A stretch of DNA of 64,000 nt. Source: Caulobacter radicis (GTDB lineage Bacteria; Pseudomonadota; Alphaproteobacteria; Caulobacterales; Caulobacteraceae). Made by a program: the position numbers and the translations under genes. The notes beneath the pieces are model-generated. The model was not told the DNA's origin and ran no database searches. It was given only the letters and a program-made list of their open reading frames with translations. Positions 43,036 through 52,301 of this stretch are shown in pieces; within the stretch, counting starts at the first letter, position 1; each line of letters begins with the position of its first letter. The stretch spans positions 1 through 64,000 of the forward strand of contig NZ_QDKO01000042.1 of assembly GCF_003094615.1 (NCBI RefSeq), written 5' to 3'.

Positions 43036-45473
43036 GGCGTGGGGTCCTTCAAGATGGGGGTGGGTGAGAACGTCGCCGCCAGGGAAGCGGCCCAATCGAG
43101 ACCACGGGCTGCGAGGAAGGCCGCGGCGAAACCATCCTCGCCGTGCTCGGCCAGGATCTTGTCGATCAGGCTCTGTGTCGCTGGATCGGACGCCCCGCAC
43201 AGCGCCAGGGCGACAGGACCAAGGCCAAGCTCGAACAGGCGATTGCCGAGCCGCGATTGCAGGTAATAGTGGCGCTTGGGAACAGCCCTGGAGATCAGCT
43301 CGATCTGACGGTCGTTGAGCCCGAACCCCTGATAGACCTTACGCGATAGCGGCTCGGCGGCGCGGTCATTGGCCAGGAAGATACGCTGGGCGCAGCCGTC
43401 GATGATCGCCGCGGCGATCGTGCTGCCCTCGATGTCCGCTAGCGACTGGGTGGCGAACACCACGCCGACATTGCGTTTGCGCAGTTCCTTGAGCCATTCG
43501 CGGATGCGTGCGGCAAAAAGGGGATTGTCGAGAAACTTCCAGGCCTCGTCGAGCACGAGCAGGGTCGGCCGACCATCGAACCGCGCTTCCAGCCGGTGGA
43601 AGAGATAGGTCAGGATCGGCGCGACGACGGACGGGGTTGAGGCCAGCGCTTCGGTCTCGAAACACAGCACGTCACCAATCGACAACCCGTCCTCGGCAGC
43701 GTCCAGCAGACGGCCGAACGGCCCATCCAGGGTATAGGGCGCCAGCGCCGCCTTCAGAGCGTTGGACTGCAGCAGCATCGAAAGGCCGGTCAGCGTCCGC
43801 TCGGCCGGCGGCGCGCCCGAAAGGCTCATCAGCGCCGACCACAGCGCGTCCTTGATCTCTGGGGTGACCGGAACGCGTTCGTTGGCAAGGAGGCCCGCCA
43901 GCCATTCGCTGGCCCAGGCCCGCGCCCCGGGACGATCGATGTCACGCAGAGGCTGAAAGGCCAGGCCGCCGTCGCTGGCCAGGCCGTAGTGCTGTCCGCC
44001 CATGGCCAGGGTGACGGCCCGGGCCGAGAACCGCTTGTCGAAGAAATAGACCTGGGCGCCGGGATAGCGGCGGAACTGGAGCGCCAGGAAGGCCAGGGCC
44101 ACCGACTTACCCGCGCCCGTGGGGCCGACCAGGAGCATGTGGCCGACGTCATCGACATGGGTCGAGAAGCGGAAGGGCGTCGCACCGCTGGTCAGGGCAT
44201 GGAACGTCGGCGATCCGGCCAGATGCTGGTTGGCGTCCGGTCCCGCCCAGACCGAAGAGAGCGGCATCAGGTGCGCCAGGTTGAGGCTATGGACCAGCGG
44301 CTGGCGAACGTTGGCGTAGACCTGACCCGGCAGCGAGCCCAACCAGGCCTCGACGGCGTTGACCTGCTCGCGGATGCAGGTGAAGCCCAGGCCATTGACG
44401 ATGCGCTCGACCAGCCGGACCTTCTCGTCGGCCAACGAGGGATCGCTGTCCGAGACGGTGATGGTGGTGGTCAAATAGCCGAAGCTGACGTGATCGCCGC
44501 CCAAGGTCTGGAGCGCCAGATCGGCGTCCGCGAGCTTATTGTCGGCGTCGCTGTCGGTCAGCGGGACCGGCTCGTTGCTGATCACCTCGCGCAAGATCTG
44601 CACGACCGACTTGCGCTTGTTGAACCACTGCCGGCGGATGCGGGTCAGCGCCTTGGTGGCGTCGGCCTTGTCCAGGCAGATGAACCGCGTCGTCCAGCGA
44701 TAGGCGAACGCCTGGTGATTGAGGGCGTCGAGGATGCCGGGGCGCGTCGCATTGGGAAAACCCAGCACCGTTAGAGTACGTAGATGCTGATCGCCCAGAC
44801 GCGGCTCGATGCCGCCGGTGAGCGGCGTATCGACCAGCAGGCCATCGAGATACATCGGGATCTCGGGAACGGCGACGGGATGGCGGCGCGTGGAGATCGT
44901 CTCGTGCAGGTAGGTCAGGGTCTCGCCGTCATCGAGCGCGCGGACCTGCGGCATGAAGCCGGTCAGGAGATCGAGGATGCGGTCGGTGGTGGCGACAAAG
45001 GCCGCCAGTTCCTGGCGCCAGTCACGGCCGTGGACGGGTTCCGCGCGCTCGATCAAGGCCCGTTCGGCGCGGCTGACCTGATCGGCCGGCGGCAGGAAAT
45101 AGAGTGTCAGGTGGCAGAGGCTCTCGAAATGCTCGCCCTTCTGACCGTCGAAGTCGGCCCGCCGTTCTTCATCGACCAGCAAGGAGGCGGCGTCGGGAAA
45201 GGCACCGTCCGGATACCCCTGCGCCGGGATGCGCTCGGCGTCGAAGAACAGCGCCCAGCCCGACCCGAGCCGGCGCAAGGCGTTGTTGGCGCGGGCGCAG
45301 ACCGACACCAGCCCCGCGTCGGTGGTGCTTTCCAGGTCCGGTCCTCGGAAGCTTAAGGTGCGCTGGAAGCCGCCATCCTTGTTCAGCACCACGCCCGGCG
45401 CGACCAGAGCCGCCCAGGGCAGATGGTCGGCCAGTCGGTCGGCGCGGCCGCGGTATTCGCGCAGGTTCAGCAT
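43032..45473 (-). CDS. trbE: Conjugal transfer ATPase TrbE (VirB4-like)
   Basis: An 813-residue ATPase. ATG 45473 is chosen because the protein then starts MLNLREYRGRADRLADHLPW, the usual TrbE start; GTG 45482 adds three residues. Walker A is LLVGPTGAGKSVALAF; Walker B lies in RPTLLVLDEAWKFLDN; a late motif is LRKRNVGVVFATQSLADIEG. It powers pilus assembly and substrate transfer at the inner membrane. It overlaps trbD and trbJ. Confidence 0.95.
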   Translation of the reverse strand: MLNLREYRGRADRLADHLPWAALVAPGVVLNKDGGFQRTLSFRGPDLESTTDAGLVSVCARANNALRRLGSGWALFFDAERIPAQGYPDGAFPDAASLLVDEERRADFDGQKGEHFESLCHLTLYFLPPADQVSRAERALIERAEPVHGRDWRQELAAFVATTDRILDLLTGFMPQVRALDDGETLTYLHETISTRRHPVAVPEIPMYLDGLLVDTPLTGGIEPRLGDQHLRTLTVLGFPNATRPGILDALNHQAFAYRWTTRFICLDKADATKALTRIRRQWFNKRKSVVQILREVISNEPVPLTDSDADNKLADADLALQTLGGDHVSFGYLTTTITVSDSDPSLADEKVRLVERIVNGLGFTCIREQVNAVEAWLGSLPGQVYANVRQPLVHSLNLAHLMPLSSVWAGPDANQHLAGSPTFHALTSGATPFRFSTHVDDVGHMLLVGPTGAGKSVALAFLALQFRRYPGAQVYFFDKRFSARAVTLAMGGQHYGLASDGGLAFQPLRDIDRPGARAWASEWLAGLLANERVPVTPEIKDALWSALMSLSGAPPAERTLTGLSMLLQSNALKAALAPYTLDGPFGRLLDAAEDGLSIGDVLCFETEALASTPSVVAPILTYLFHRLEARFDGRPTLLVLDEAWKFLDNPLFAARIREWLKELRKRNVGVVFATQSLADIEGSTIAAAIIDGCAQRIFLANDRAAEPLSRKVYQGFGLNDRQIELISRAVPKRHYYLQSRLGNRLFELGLGPVALALCGASDPATQSLIDKILAEHGEDGFAAAFLAARGLDWAASLAATFSPTPILKDPTP

Positions 45474-45751
45474 GCCAGCCACCCCTTCTGGCGCAGGTGA
45501 CGCGTGACGACGGCGGCGAAGTCGGGATCACGCTTGGCGGCGAACACCGCCAGGCTATGACCGATCAGCCAGATCACCAGACCCGCGATCCACTGCTGCA
45601 GGCCAAGACCCAGGGCCGCGGCGATCGTGCCGTTGAGGATGGCGATGGACCGGGGCGCGCCGCCCAGGAGGATCGGCGTGGTCAGCGCGCGGTGGAGCGG
45701 GACCTCGAAGCCCTCGACGTCGCCGTTGAAAGGATCGGCTGGCGCGCTCAT
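45467..45751 (-). CDS. trbD: Conjugal transfer protein TrbD (VirB3-like)
   Basis: A 94-residue protein with the TrbD start (GFEVPLHRALTTPILLGGAP) and a hydrophobic hairpin (SIAILNGTIAAALGLGLQQW, IAGLVIWLIGHSLAVF). VirB3-like proteins sit in the inner membrane beside VirB4. It overlaps trbC by 4 bp and trbE by 7 bp. Confidence 0.93.
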   Translation of the reverse strand: MSAPADPFNGDVEGFEVPLHRALTTPILLGGAPRSIAILNGTIAAALGLGLQQWIAGLVIWLIGHSLAVFAAKRDPDFAAVVTRHLRQKGWLAC

Positions 45752-46095
45752 GCGATCAACGCGCCTCCGCCGAACGAGAAGAAGGTCAGGAAGAAGCTGG
45801 AGGCGGCGAAAGCGATCGACAGGCCGAAGACGATCTGGATCAGCTTGCGAAAGCCGCCGCTGGTTTCGCCGAAAGCCAGGGCCAGGCCGGTGGTGATGAT
45901 CACCAGGACCGCGACGATCTTGGCGACCGGGCCTTCCACGGATTCCAGGACCTGTTGGAGCGGCTCCTCCCAGGGCATGCCCGAGCCTGCGGCCTGGGCC
46001 TTCGCCGACAGCAGCAGGATCAGGATCGAGGTGAGCGCGGTGAATTGAAGCGAGCGCAGGTTGACGCGCACGCGCGTCTGAACGACGGAGGTCAT
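45748..46095 (-). CDS. trbC: Conjugal transfer pilin TrbC (VirB2-like)
   Basis: A 115-residue prepilin with a long signal sequence (ending AKAQA, about residue 36) and two hydrophobic helices (IVAVLVIITTGLALAFGE, IVFGLSIAFAASSFFLTFF) separated by a short loop. This is the TrbC/VirB2 pilin pattern. It lies right after trbB, with a one-base overlap. Confidence 0.93.
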   Translation of the reverse strand: MTSVVQTRVRVNLRSLQFTALTSILILLLSAKAQAAGSGMPWEEPLQQVLESVEGPVAKIVAVLVIITTGLALAFGETSGGFRKLIQIVFGLSIAFAASSFFLTFFSFGGGALIA

Positions 46096-47099
46096 CAGGT
46101 TTCTCCCTGTCGGAGCATTTTCAGCTGAGGCGGGTCGAGGTCGGCGAGGATGTAGTCGCCGGCGCTGTCGAGACCGGTGACCCGGGCGACGGTCTCGATC
46201 CGGCGGCCGGTGCCCCGACCGCGGATGAAGACGACGAGATCGACGGCGTCGGCGATCAGGCGGCGCGGCACGGCCACGACCGCCTCCTGCACCAGCTGCT
46301 CGAGCCGATAGAGCGACGATCGCGCCGAATTGGCGTGTATGGTGGAGAGGCCGCCGGGATGGCCGGTGTTCCAGGCCTTGAGCAGGTCGAGGGCTTCGCC
46401 GCCCCTCACCTCGCCGACCACGATGCGATCAGGACGAAGTCGCAACGTCGAGCGCACGAGGTCGGTCAACGCGACGTGGCCGGGGTGGGTGCGCAGTCTG
46501 ACCGTATCGGGCGCGGCGCATTGCAGCTCGGGCGTATCCTCCAAGAGGATGACCCGCTCGTCGCCCAGCGCCACTTCGGCCAGGAGGGCGTTGGCCAAGG
46601 TCGTCTTGCCGCTGGACGTGCCGCCGACGATCACGATGTTCAGGCGTTCGGCGATGGCCCGGCGCAGGATTTCCGCCTGACCTGGCGTCATGAAGTTGTC
46701 GGCGACGTAGTCATCGAGCCGAAGGATCTTCCCGGCCGGCTTGCGAATGACGAAGAACGGGGCCGGCGATACGGGCGGCAGCATCCCCTCGAAGCGCTCG
46801 CCGACGGCCGCCCCCTCCTGCGTCGGCAGATCTCCGCTGACGATCGGCGCCCCGGCGTGAACCTCGCTGCGGAGGTAGCTGGCGACCAGACGGATGATCC
46901 GCTCGACCTCGGCCGCGTCGAGATTGACGCCTGTGTCGACCCGTCCGACGCCGAGGCGATCGACCCGCAGCCGCCCGTCCGGATTGACCATCACCTCTAT
47001 GACGGAGGGATCGGCCAGCGCCTTGGCCACCGCGGGCCCCATGGCCGTGCGCAACATCGCCCGCCGCCGTTCGGCGGTTTCCGGCCGCACCTGGCTCAT
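46095..47099 (-). CDS. trbB: Conjugal transfer ATPase TrbB (VirB11-like)
   Basis: A 334-residue hexameric ATPase. Walker A is VIVGGTSSGKTTLANALL; the Asp box is ERVILLEDTPELQC; Walker B lies in RPDRIVVGEVRGGEALDLLK; the His box is TGHPGGLSTIHANSA. It drives the mating channel with TrbE and TraG. It starts the trbB-to-trbI row and overlaps the CopG-like gene by 4 bp. Confidence 0.95.
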   Translation of the reverse strand: MSQVRPETAERRRAMLRTAMGPAVAKALADPSVIEVMVNPDGRLRVDRLGVGRVDTGVNLDAAEVERIIRLVASYLRSEVHAGAPIVSGDLPTQEGAAVGERFEGMLPPVSPAPFFVIRKPAGKILRLDDYVADNFMTPGQAEILRRAIAERLNIVIVGGTSSGKTTLANALLAEVALGDERVILLEDTPELQCAAPDTVRLRTHPGHVALTDLVRSTLRLRPDRIVVGEVRGGEALDLLKAWNTGHPGGLSTIHANSARSSLYRLEQLVQEAVVAVPRRLIADAVDLVVFIRGRGTGRRIETVARVTGLDSAGDYILADLDPPQLKMLRQGET

Positions 47100-47494
47100 G
47101 GCGCGGCCTCCTCGGCGCTTTCGAAGGTCGGCCGACCGCTGGCGAGCTGACGGCCCACCTGGTCGATGAAGCGCTGGAAACGTTCGCGGCCGACGGCCTG
47201 GGCGGCCCTGTCGGCCTCCGGCAGGGGCGCGGTGACCGTCAGCTGGTAGCGGACGAAGAGCGCCAGGCTTTCGAGCAGGATCTTCTGGTCGCGCTCGATG
47301 CGGCCCAGTTGACGGCTCATCCGGTCAAGGCGGGCCTTGAAGAGGTCGTCAATCTCGCTGGCCGCGCGGCGGCCCAGATAGGCTCGCAAGGCGTCGGCGA
47401 CGATGGCCGACTTGGAGCTGCCGGGCCTTGTTCCCAGCCGGTCGAGTTCGGCGCTCAGGGCGTCGTCGAGATAGAGGTGATGTCGGGGCTTCAT
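47096..47494 (-). CDS. CopG-like ribbon-helix-helix protein
   Basis: A 132-residue protein from ATG 47494 (an upstream start at 47536 would cross into traG). The N-terminus (RHHLYLDDALSAELDRLGTR, SSKSAIVADALRAYL) is a ribbon-helix-helix DNA-binding fold. The remaining part is a helical domain. In related elements this gene always lies between traG and trbB, so a regulator of the transfer genes is likely. It lies 10 bp after traG. Confidence 0.8.
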   Translation of the reverse strand: MKPRHHLYLDDALSAELDRLGTRPGSSKSAIVADALRAYLGRRAASEIDDLFKARLDRMSRQLGRIERDQKILLESLALFVRYQLTVTAPLPEADRAAQAVGRERFQRFIDQVGRQLASGRPTFESAEEAAP

Positions 47495-47504
47495 GACCGC
47501 CTCC

Positions 47505-49535
47505 TCAAAACGACGGGAGCAGGTCGTCGTCGCCACGGCCGGCCCCTTCGTTCATGGCGTGGGCGCGGGTGACGGGCGCGTTGGCCTGGGCGCGCGCCAT
47601 GGCCGAGCGGTCGGCGGCGAGATCGCCGTCGTCTTCGCCAAGACCCAGACCAAGCTCGACACCCTCCCCGCTCGGACGCATGGCTGGTTCGTCGAAGAGC
47701 CCAGGATGGCGCTGGTGCTGGAGACCGCCTTCCTCGTCGAGCAGGCTCTCGGTGTCGACCGCGCCGGCCAGCACGGCGTGGGGCCCACGCACCTGCCCGC
47801 CCCAATCGTCGCCGCGGGGCGGCGGACGGTCGACATAGCCGCCGTCGCCCAGCGTCGGGGGCGCGGCGACACGGCGCGCGAAGTTGTCGTCCTCGTAGTA
47901 GCGAAGCTTCTTGGCGCGGATCGGCGCCAGGCCCGAGACCAAGACAAGCGCGTCGTCGGGCGACAGTTGCATCACCTCGCCGGGCGTCAGCAGCGGCCTG
48001 GCGGTCTCCTGGCGGCTGACCATGACATGGCTGAGCCAGGGCGAGAGCCGATGGCCGGCATAGTTGCGCTGGGCGCGCAGTTCCGTCGCCGTCCCCAGAG
48101 CATCCGAGATGCGCTTGGCGGTGCGCTCGTCGTTCGAAGAAAACGCGATCCGGACGTGGCAATTGTCCAGGATGGCGTTGTTCTCACCATAGGCCTTGGA
48201 AATCTGGTTCAGGCTCTGGGCGATCAGGTAGGCGCGGATGCCGTATCCGGCAATGAACGCCAGGGCGGTCTCGAAGAAGTCGAGCCGCCCCAGGGCCGGG
48301 AACTCGTCGAGCATCATCAGCAGTTGGTGCTTGCGGCTCTTGGCCGGGTCGCCTTCGGTCAGGCGACGGCCGATCTGGTTGAGCACCAGCCGCACCAGCG
48401 GCTTGGTCCGGGAGATGTCGGAGGGCGGAATGACCAGGTAGAGGGTCACCGGGACCGGCGCGTCGACGAGGTCGGCGATCCGCCAGTCACAGGCGCTGGT
48501 CGCCAGGGCGACGGTCGGGTCGCGATAGAGCCCCAGGAACGACATCGCCGTGGAGAGCACCCCGCTGCGTTCGTTCTCTGATTTATTGAGGACCTCGCGC
48601 GCCGCGCTCGCGACGACGGGGTGAACCCTGGGCGCGCCCGGCGTGCCCAGGTGGTTGGTGGCCATCATCCGCCGCAGAGTGTGAGCGAACGAGCGCTGAG
48701 GATCGGAGAGGAAGGTGGCGACCCGCGCGAGGGTCTTTTCTTCTTCCGCGTAGAGGACGTGGAGGATGGCCCCGACCAGCAGGCTGTGGCTGGTTTTTTC
48801 CCAGTGCGACCGGCGCTCCAAAGCGCCTTCTGGATCGACGAGCACGTCGGCGATGTTCTGAACGTCGCGGACTTCGTCGGGTCCTTTGCGGACCTCCAGC
48901 AGCGGATTGTAGCGGGCCGAGCGCGCGTCGGTCGGGTTGAACAGCAGGCAGTGCGAGAAGGTCGAGCGCCAGCCCGCGGTCAGGGTCCAGTTCTCACCCT
49001 TGATGTCGTGGACCACGGCGCTGCCGGTCCACGACAGGAGGGTCGGAACGACCAGGCCAACGCCCTTGCCAGAACGGGTCGGGGCGAACGCCATGACATG
49101 CTCGGGACCGGCGTGGCGCAGATAGCGGCCGCCAAGTTGTCCAAGGAACACCCCTTGGGCCTGGAACAGGCCGGCGGCCGTCACCTCCCGACGGCTGGCC
49201 CAGCGCGAGGATCCGTAGGTGGTGACCTGGCCGGTCTGGCGCGCACGCCAAAGAGAACCGACGATCGCGCAGGCGCAGCCCAGGAAGCCGCTGGCGCCGG
49301 CCAGCAAACCGGCCTTGTCGAAAACCCACGGGGCGTAGGCCTCGTAGTGGAACCACCACTCGAAGAGCTGCCATGGGCGATAGAGCGGCACACCGAGCGG
49401 CCTGGCCCACGGCGCGCCCAACTGGGCCTGGTAGCCGAGCATCGCCGCGGCCCACTGGGTCGCGGTCCAGACGCCAAGCATCATGATCGCGAAGACCGCG
49501 AAGATCTGGCCGATGAGGAGCTTGGTGGGCGTCAT
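47505..49535 (-). CDS. traG: Conjugal transfer coupling protein TraG (VirD4-like)
   Basis: A 676-residue type IV coupling ATPase. ATG 49535 gives the usual start MTPTKLLIGQIFAVFAIMML; GTG 49553 adds six residues. Two to three membrane helices in the first 110 residues, Walker A APTRSGKGVGLVVPTLL, Walker B MMLDEFPALGRLDFFE. It brings the relaxase-DNA complex to the TrbE/TrbB channel. Its usual neighbour, the relaxase gene, lies 5.4 kb away, across inserted cargo. Confidence 0.95.
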   Translation of the reverse strand: MTPTKLLIGQIFAVFAIMMLGVWTATQWAAAMLGYQAQLGAPWARPLGVPLYRPWQLFEWWFHYEAYAPWVFDKAGLLAGASGFLGCACAIVGSLWRARQTGQVTTYGSSRWASRREVTAAGLFQAQGVFLGQLGGRYLRHAGPEHVMAFAPTRSGKGVGLVVPTLLSWTGSAVVHDIKGENWTLTAGWRSTFSHCLLFNPTDARSARYNPLLEVRKGPDEVRDVQNIADVLVDPEGALERRSHWEKTSHSLLVGAILHVLYAEEEKTLARVATFLSDPQRSFAHTLRRMMATNHLGTPGAPRVHPVVASAAREVLNKSENERSGVLSTAMSFLGLYRDPTVALATSACDWRIADLVDAPVPVTLYLVIPPSDISRTKPLVRLVLNQIGRRLTEGDPAKSRKHQLLMMLDEFPALGRLDFFETALAFIAGYGIRAYLIAQSLNQISKAYGENNAILDNCHVRIAFSSNDERTAKRISDALGTATELRAQRNYAGHRLSPWLSHVMVSRQETARPLLTPGEVMQLSPDDALVLVSGLAPIRAKKLRYYEDDNFARRVAAPPTLGDGGYVDRPPPRGDDWGGQVRGPHAVLAGAVDTESLLDEEGGLQHQRHPGLFDEPAMRPSGEGVELGLGLGEDDGDLAADRSAMARAQANAPVTRAHAMNEGAGRGDDDLLPSF

Positions 49536-49814
49536 GCGCCGGGTCCCGATCACCCGGCCACGACATGTGGCCCGGGGTCGAGCGAGACTCCGGCGAGGCT
49601 CAGAAATCGCTTATGACGGCTATGGGGCGGCTAGCCCGTTCAAGGCGCCGTTCCATGCAGCACGCCTGGCCCAAATGGGTCCTGGGCGCTTGGCGCCGAC
49701 CTCATGACCAGCTTGGCTAAAGGAGGCTCCTCCCCCAACGCCGGCCGTAGCGAAGGTTCCGGCAACGTCTCATTAAACGCCGTCGATGAGCCTTCTGCCC
49801 GTGGAGGTTTCACG

Positions 49815-50774
49815 ATGTCGATTCTACCCGGCGCGCCCGCGCCGCAGGCCTTCAGCGGGCTCAAGCAATCGCGTAGTGGCGAGATTTTCGCGTTCGCAAG
49901 GTTTGGTGGGCGCGGTTGCGCGTTGGACGTCGCCCTAAGGGGCGCGCGCGAGCCGTATCCGTGTCGCGACGACGTCGAAAGGCTGACCCGTGACAGTATC
50001 CATGTCCGTGTCTCGATAGGCAGCCACGCGGTCGGCAGCGCCCACTTCAAGCGCTTCAGCGTGTTGGAAGATCGGCGCCTGATCGATCCGATGACATGGA
50101 GTTCGCACATGACGGAGGTCCATGCGGACTATCGGCGGCGGGGCGCCGGCCTTGCGCTCTACGGCATGATGAAGGCCTGCGGAATTGGCGTGCGGCCGTC
50201 CACCACCACGCGCTCAGAGGGGCGTGCATTGTGGCGCAGGCTGGATCCTTCGATCACCCATTTTCCGTCGACGGCCACCGAGCCGGCTTGTGACGATCTG
50301 GATCTGATCGCGCGCTGCGTGCTGGATTTCACGCCCTGGCGCGACGCCTCCCAACGCATGCGGGCGTGCCAGAGCCTGGCCGATATCGAGGCCTTGGGTC
50401 CGGCGACGCGGCCCTATCTGGAGGCCGTCTCGACCGTGACCGGGTGGCCCGGCCGCGACCTTGGAGCGGCGCGCGTCTTCGCCCAGCTCGGCGACTACGA
50501 CAACGAACGCGATGCGATCGGTCCTCTTAAGCTCCACGGCATGCCCGCTTGGTCGATCTGGAGCCTGCGTATGCTGGCCGCGCGCGACCCTGGCCCCGCG
50601 CGCCGGATCCTGCAGGCTTACAGAGCCGCAAGGTCGGCCCTGCTCGAGCTAGACGAGCCGATGGAGGCCCGGTTCAGCGACTACAAGATCGCTCTGAGCG
50701 AATGGCCCGACTGCGTCGACGCCAGTCCGCCTTCCAATCTGGGACTACGGCTTGGAGGCGCAAGACGAGGATAG
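49815..50774 (+). CDS. GNAT-like acetyltransferase domain protein
   Basis: A 319-residue protein starting at ATG 49815, with GGAGG eight bases upstream; the longer frame from 49704 lacks such a site. Residues about 95-140 resemble a GNAT core with the acetyl-CoA loop (EVHADYRRRGAGLALYGMMK, RSEGRALWRRL). The C-terminal half is helical and unknown. It is the first gene of the inserted cargo and points against the transfer genes. The 280 bp before it hold no gene but presumably a promoter. Confidence 0.55.
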   Translation: MSILPGAPAPQAFSGLKQSRSGEIFAFARFGGRGCALDVALRGAREPYPCRDDVERLTRDSIHVRVSIGSHAVGSAHFKRFSVLEDRRLIDPMTWSSHMTEVHADYRRRGAGLALYGMMKACGIGVRPSTTTRSEGRALWRRLDPSITHFPSTATEPACDDLDLIARCVLDFTPWRDASQRMRACQSLADIEALGPATRPYLEAVSTVTGWPGRDLGAARVFAQLGDYDNERDAIGPLKLHGMPAWSIWSLRMLAARDPGPARRILQAYRAARSALLELDEPMEARFSDYKIALSEWPDCVDASPPSNLGLRLGGARRG

Positions 50775-50811
50775 TCGCGCCGCTGGCATGTCGCCTCAAT
50801 GGGCGCACCTG

Positions 50812-50898
50812 TTGCGCGCAAACATTCATATTTGCGCGATTAAGAAATTTAGTTGCGCATTTATCCGAATAATTGCGCGATAACGGTTGCGCGCAACA
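50812..50898. promoter_or_regulatory. Five phased TTGCGC boxes upstream of the Fic-fold gene
   Basis: TTGCGC occurs at 50812, 50832, 50853, 50873 and 50887. The first four are 20-21 bp apart, close to two DNA turns, and the last is part of the perfect palindrome GTTGCGCGCAAC (50887 minus 1 to 50897). The gap is A/T rich between boxes. It lies directly before ATG 50910 of a protein with an N-terminal winged helix, so auto-repression is a natural guess. Confidence 0.6.
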
Positions 50899-50909
50899 AA
50901 GGTCGCGAC

Positions 50910-52301
50910 ATGTCCCGCATCACACCCGAGAACGCCCTGGAGGAGATCCTGGAGCTGGTCGCGGCGTCGCCCGACGGCCTCTCCATTGGCGACATCGCCA
51001 ATGCGCTCGGCTTTTCCGCCGCCCGCCGGACACTGCAGTACCGGCTTCGCCGCCTCATCGACGACGGTCGGCTGCGCATGATCGGCCAAGGTCGTTCCGC
51101 GCGCTACCGGACGCCTGATGGCGCGCCAAGCCAGGATGCCCTTCAAAGCCAGGCGCCCGTCACCGACGTCGTGCCGCTCTCCGAGGCTGGCCGGCGGGGG
51201 CGCGACTACGTCCGCGGCCCGATCGAAGCCCGCCGCCCGGTCGGATACGATCGCGCGTTCCTGGACCGCTATCGCCCCAATCAGAGCTTCTACCTGAGCC
51301 AGGCCGAACGCGATCGCCTGGCGGCGATCGGCGCCCACCGCGCGGAGGCCGCGCCGGCGGGCACCTATGCCAGACAGATCCTCAGCCGCCTGCTCATCGA
51401 CCTGGCCTGGAACTCCAGCCGGCTTGAAGGGAACACCTACTCCCTGCTGGATACGCGCAGGCTGCTCGACTTTGGCCAGGAGGCGCAAGGCCGGGCGCAT
51501 CGCGAAGCCCAGATGATCCTCAACCACAAGGACGCGATCGAATTTCTCGTCCAGTCGGCCGACGACATCGGGTTCAACCGCTACACAATCCTGAACCTGC
51601 ACGGGATGCTGGCCAACAACCTGCTGCCCGATCCTTCCGCGGTCGGGAGGCTGCGCCACATCGCGGTCGGCATCGAGCGCTCAACCTTCCATCCGCTGGA
51701 GACACCGGCGCTGATCACCGAGTGCTTCGACCAGTTGTTGGCGACCGCCGAGGCGATCAGGGACCCCTTCGAACAAGCCTTCTTCGTGATGGTGCAGCTT
51801 CCCTACCTGCAGCCGTTCGACGACGTGAACAAACGCGTCTCGCGCCTGGCGGCCAACATCCCGCTGATCAAGGCCAACCTGGCGCCCCTGTCCTTCACCG
51901 ACGTCCCGGGCGATCTCTACGCCCAGGCGACCCTGGCGGTGTACGAACTCAATCAGGTCGACCTGCTCAAGGATGTGTTCCTGTGGGCCTACGAGCGCTC
52001 TGCCGCGCGCTACGCGGCGGTGCGCCAGTCGCTCGGCGATCCAGACCCCTTCAGGCTCAAATACCGGGACGCTCTGCGCGAGGTGGTCAGCGAGGTGGTG
52101 CGAAGCGCCATCACCCGGCCTGAGACCGGCGATCACATCCGCTCGCGCGCGCGGGCCTTGCTGCCGGAGGCGGATCGTGAACAGTTCGTAGAGGTCGCCG
52201 AGACCGAGCTTCTAGGTCTGCACGAAGGCAATTTCGCGCGCTATCAAATCCGGCCTGGCGAGTTCGCCAGATGGCGGACGATCTGGGAGGCGGGCCGGTG
52301 A
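50910..52301 (+). CDS. Winged-helix Fic-fold protein with altered active-site motif
   Basis: A 463-residue protein from ATG 50910. N-terminal winged helix (residues 5-65, PDGLSIGDIANALGFSAARR, TLQYRLRRLIDDGRLRM). The middle has the inhibitory-helix-like SSRLEGNTYS, and the Fic core has the loop LQPFDDVNKRVSR where canonical Fic has HPFxxGNGRxxR. The catalytic His is therefore replaced by Gln and the G-N-G by V-N-K, so AMP transfer is doubtful; a DNA-binding regulator or a modified enzyme is possible. GTGA overlap couples it to the next gene. Confidence 0.85.
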   Translation: MSRITPENALEEILELVAASPDGLSIGDIANALGFSAARRTLQYRLRRLIDDGRLRMIGQGRSARYRTPDGAPSQDALQSQAPVTDVVPLSEAGRRGRDYVRGPIEARRPVGYDRAFLDRYRPNQSFYLSQAERDRLAAIGAHRAEAAPAGTYARQILSRLLIDLAWNSSRLEGNTYSLLDTRRLLDFGQEAQGRAHREAQMILNHKDAIEFLVQSADDIGFNRYTILNLHGMLANNLLPDPSAVGRLRHIAVGIERSTFHPLETPALITECFDQLLATAEAIRDPFEQAFFVMVQLPYLQPFDDVNKRVSRLAANIPLIKANLAPLSFTDVPGDLYAQATLAVYELNQVDLLKDVFLWAYERSAARYAAVRQSLGDPDPFRLKYRDALREVVSEVVRSAITRPETGDHIRSRARALLPEADREQFVEVAETELLGLHEGNFARYQIRPGEFARWRTIWEAGR

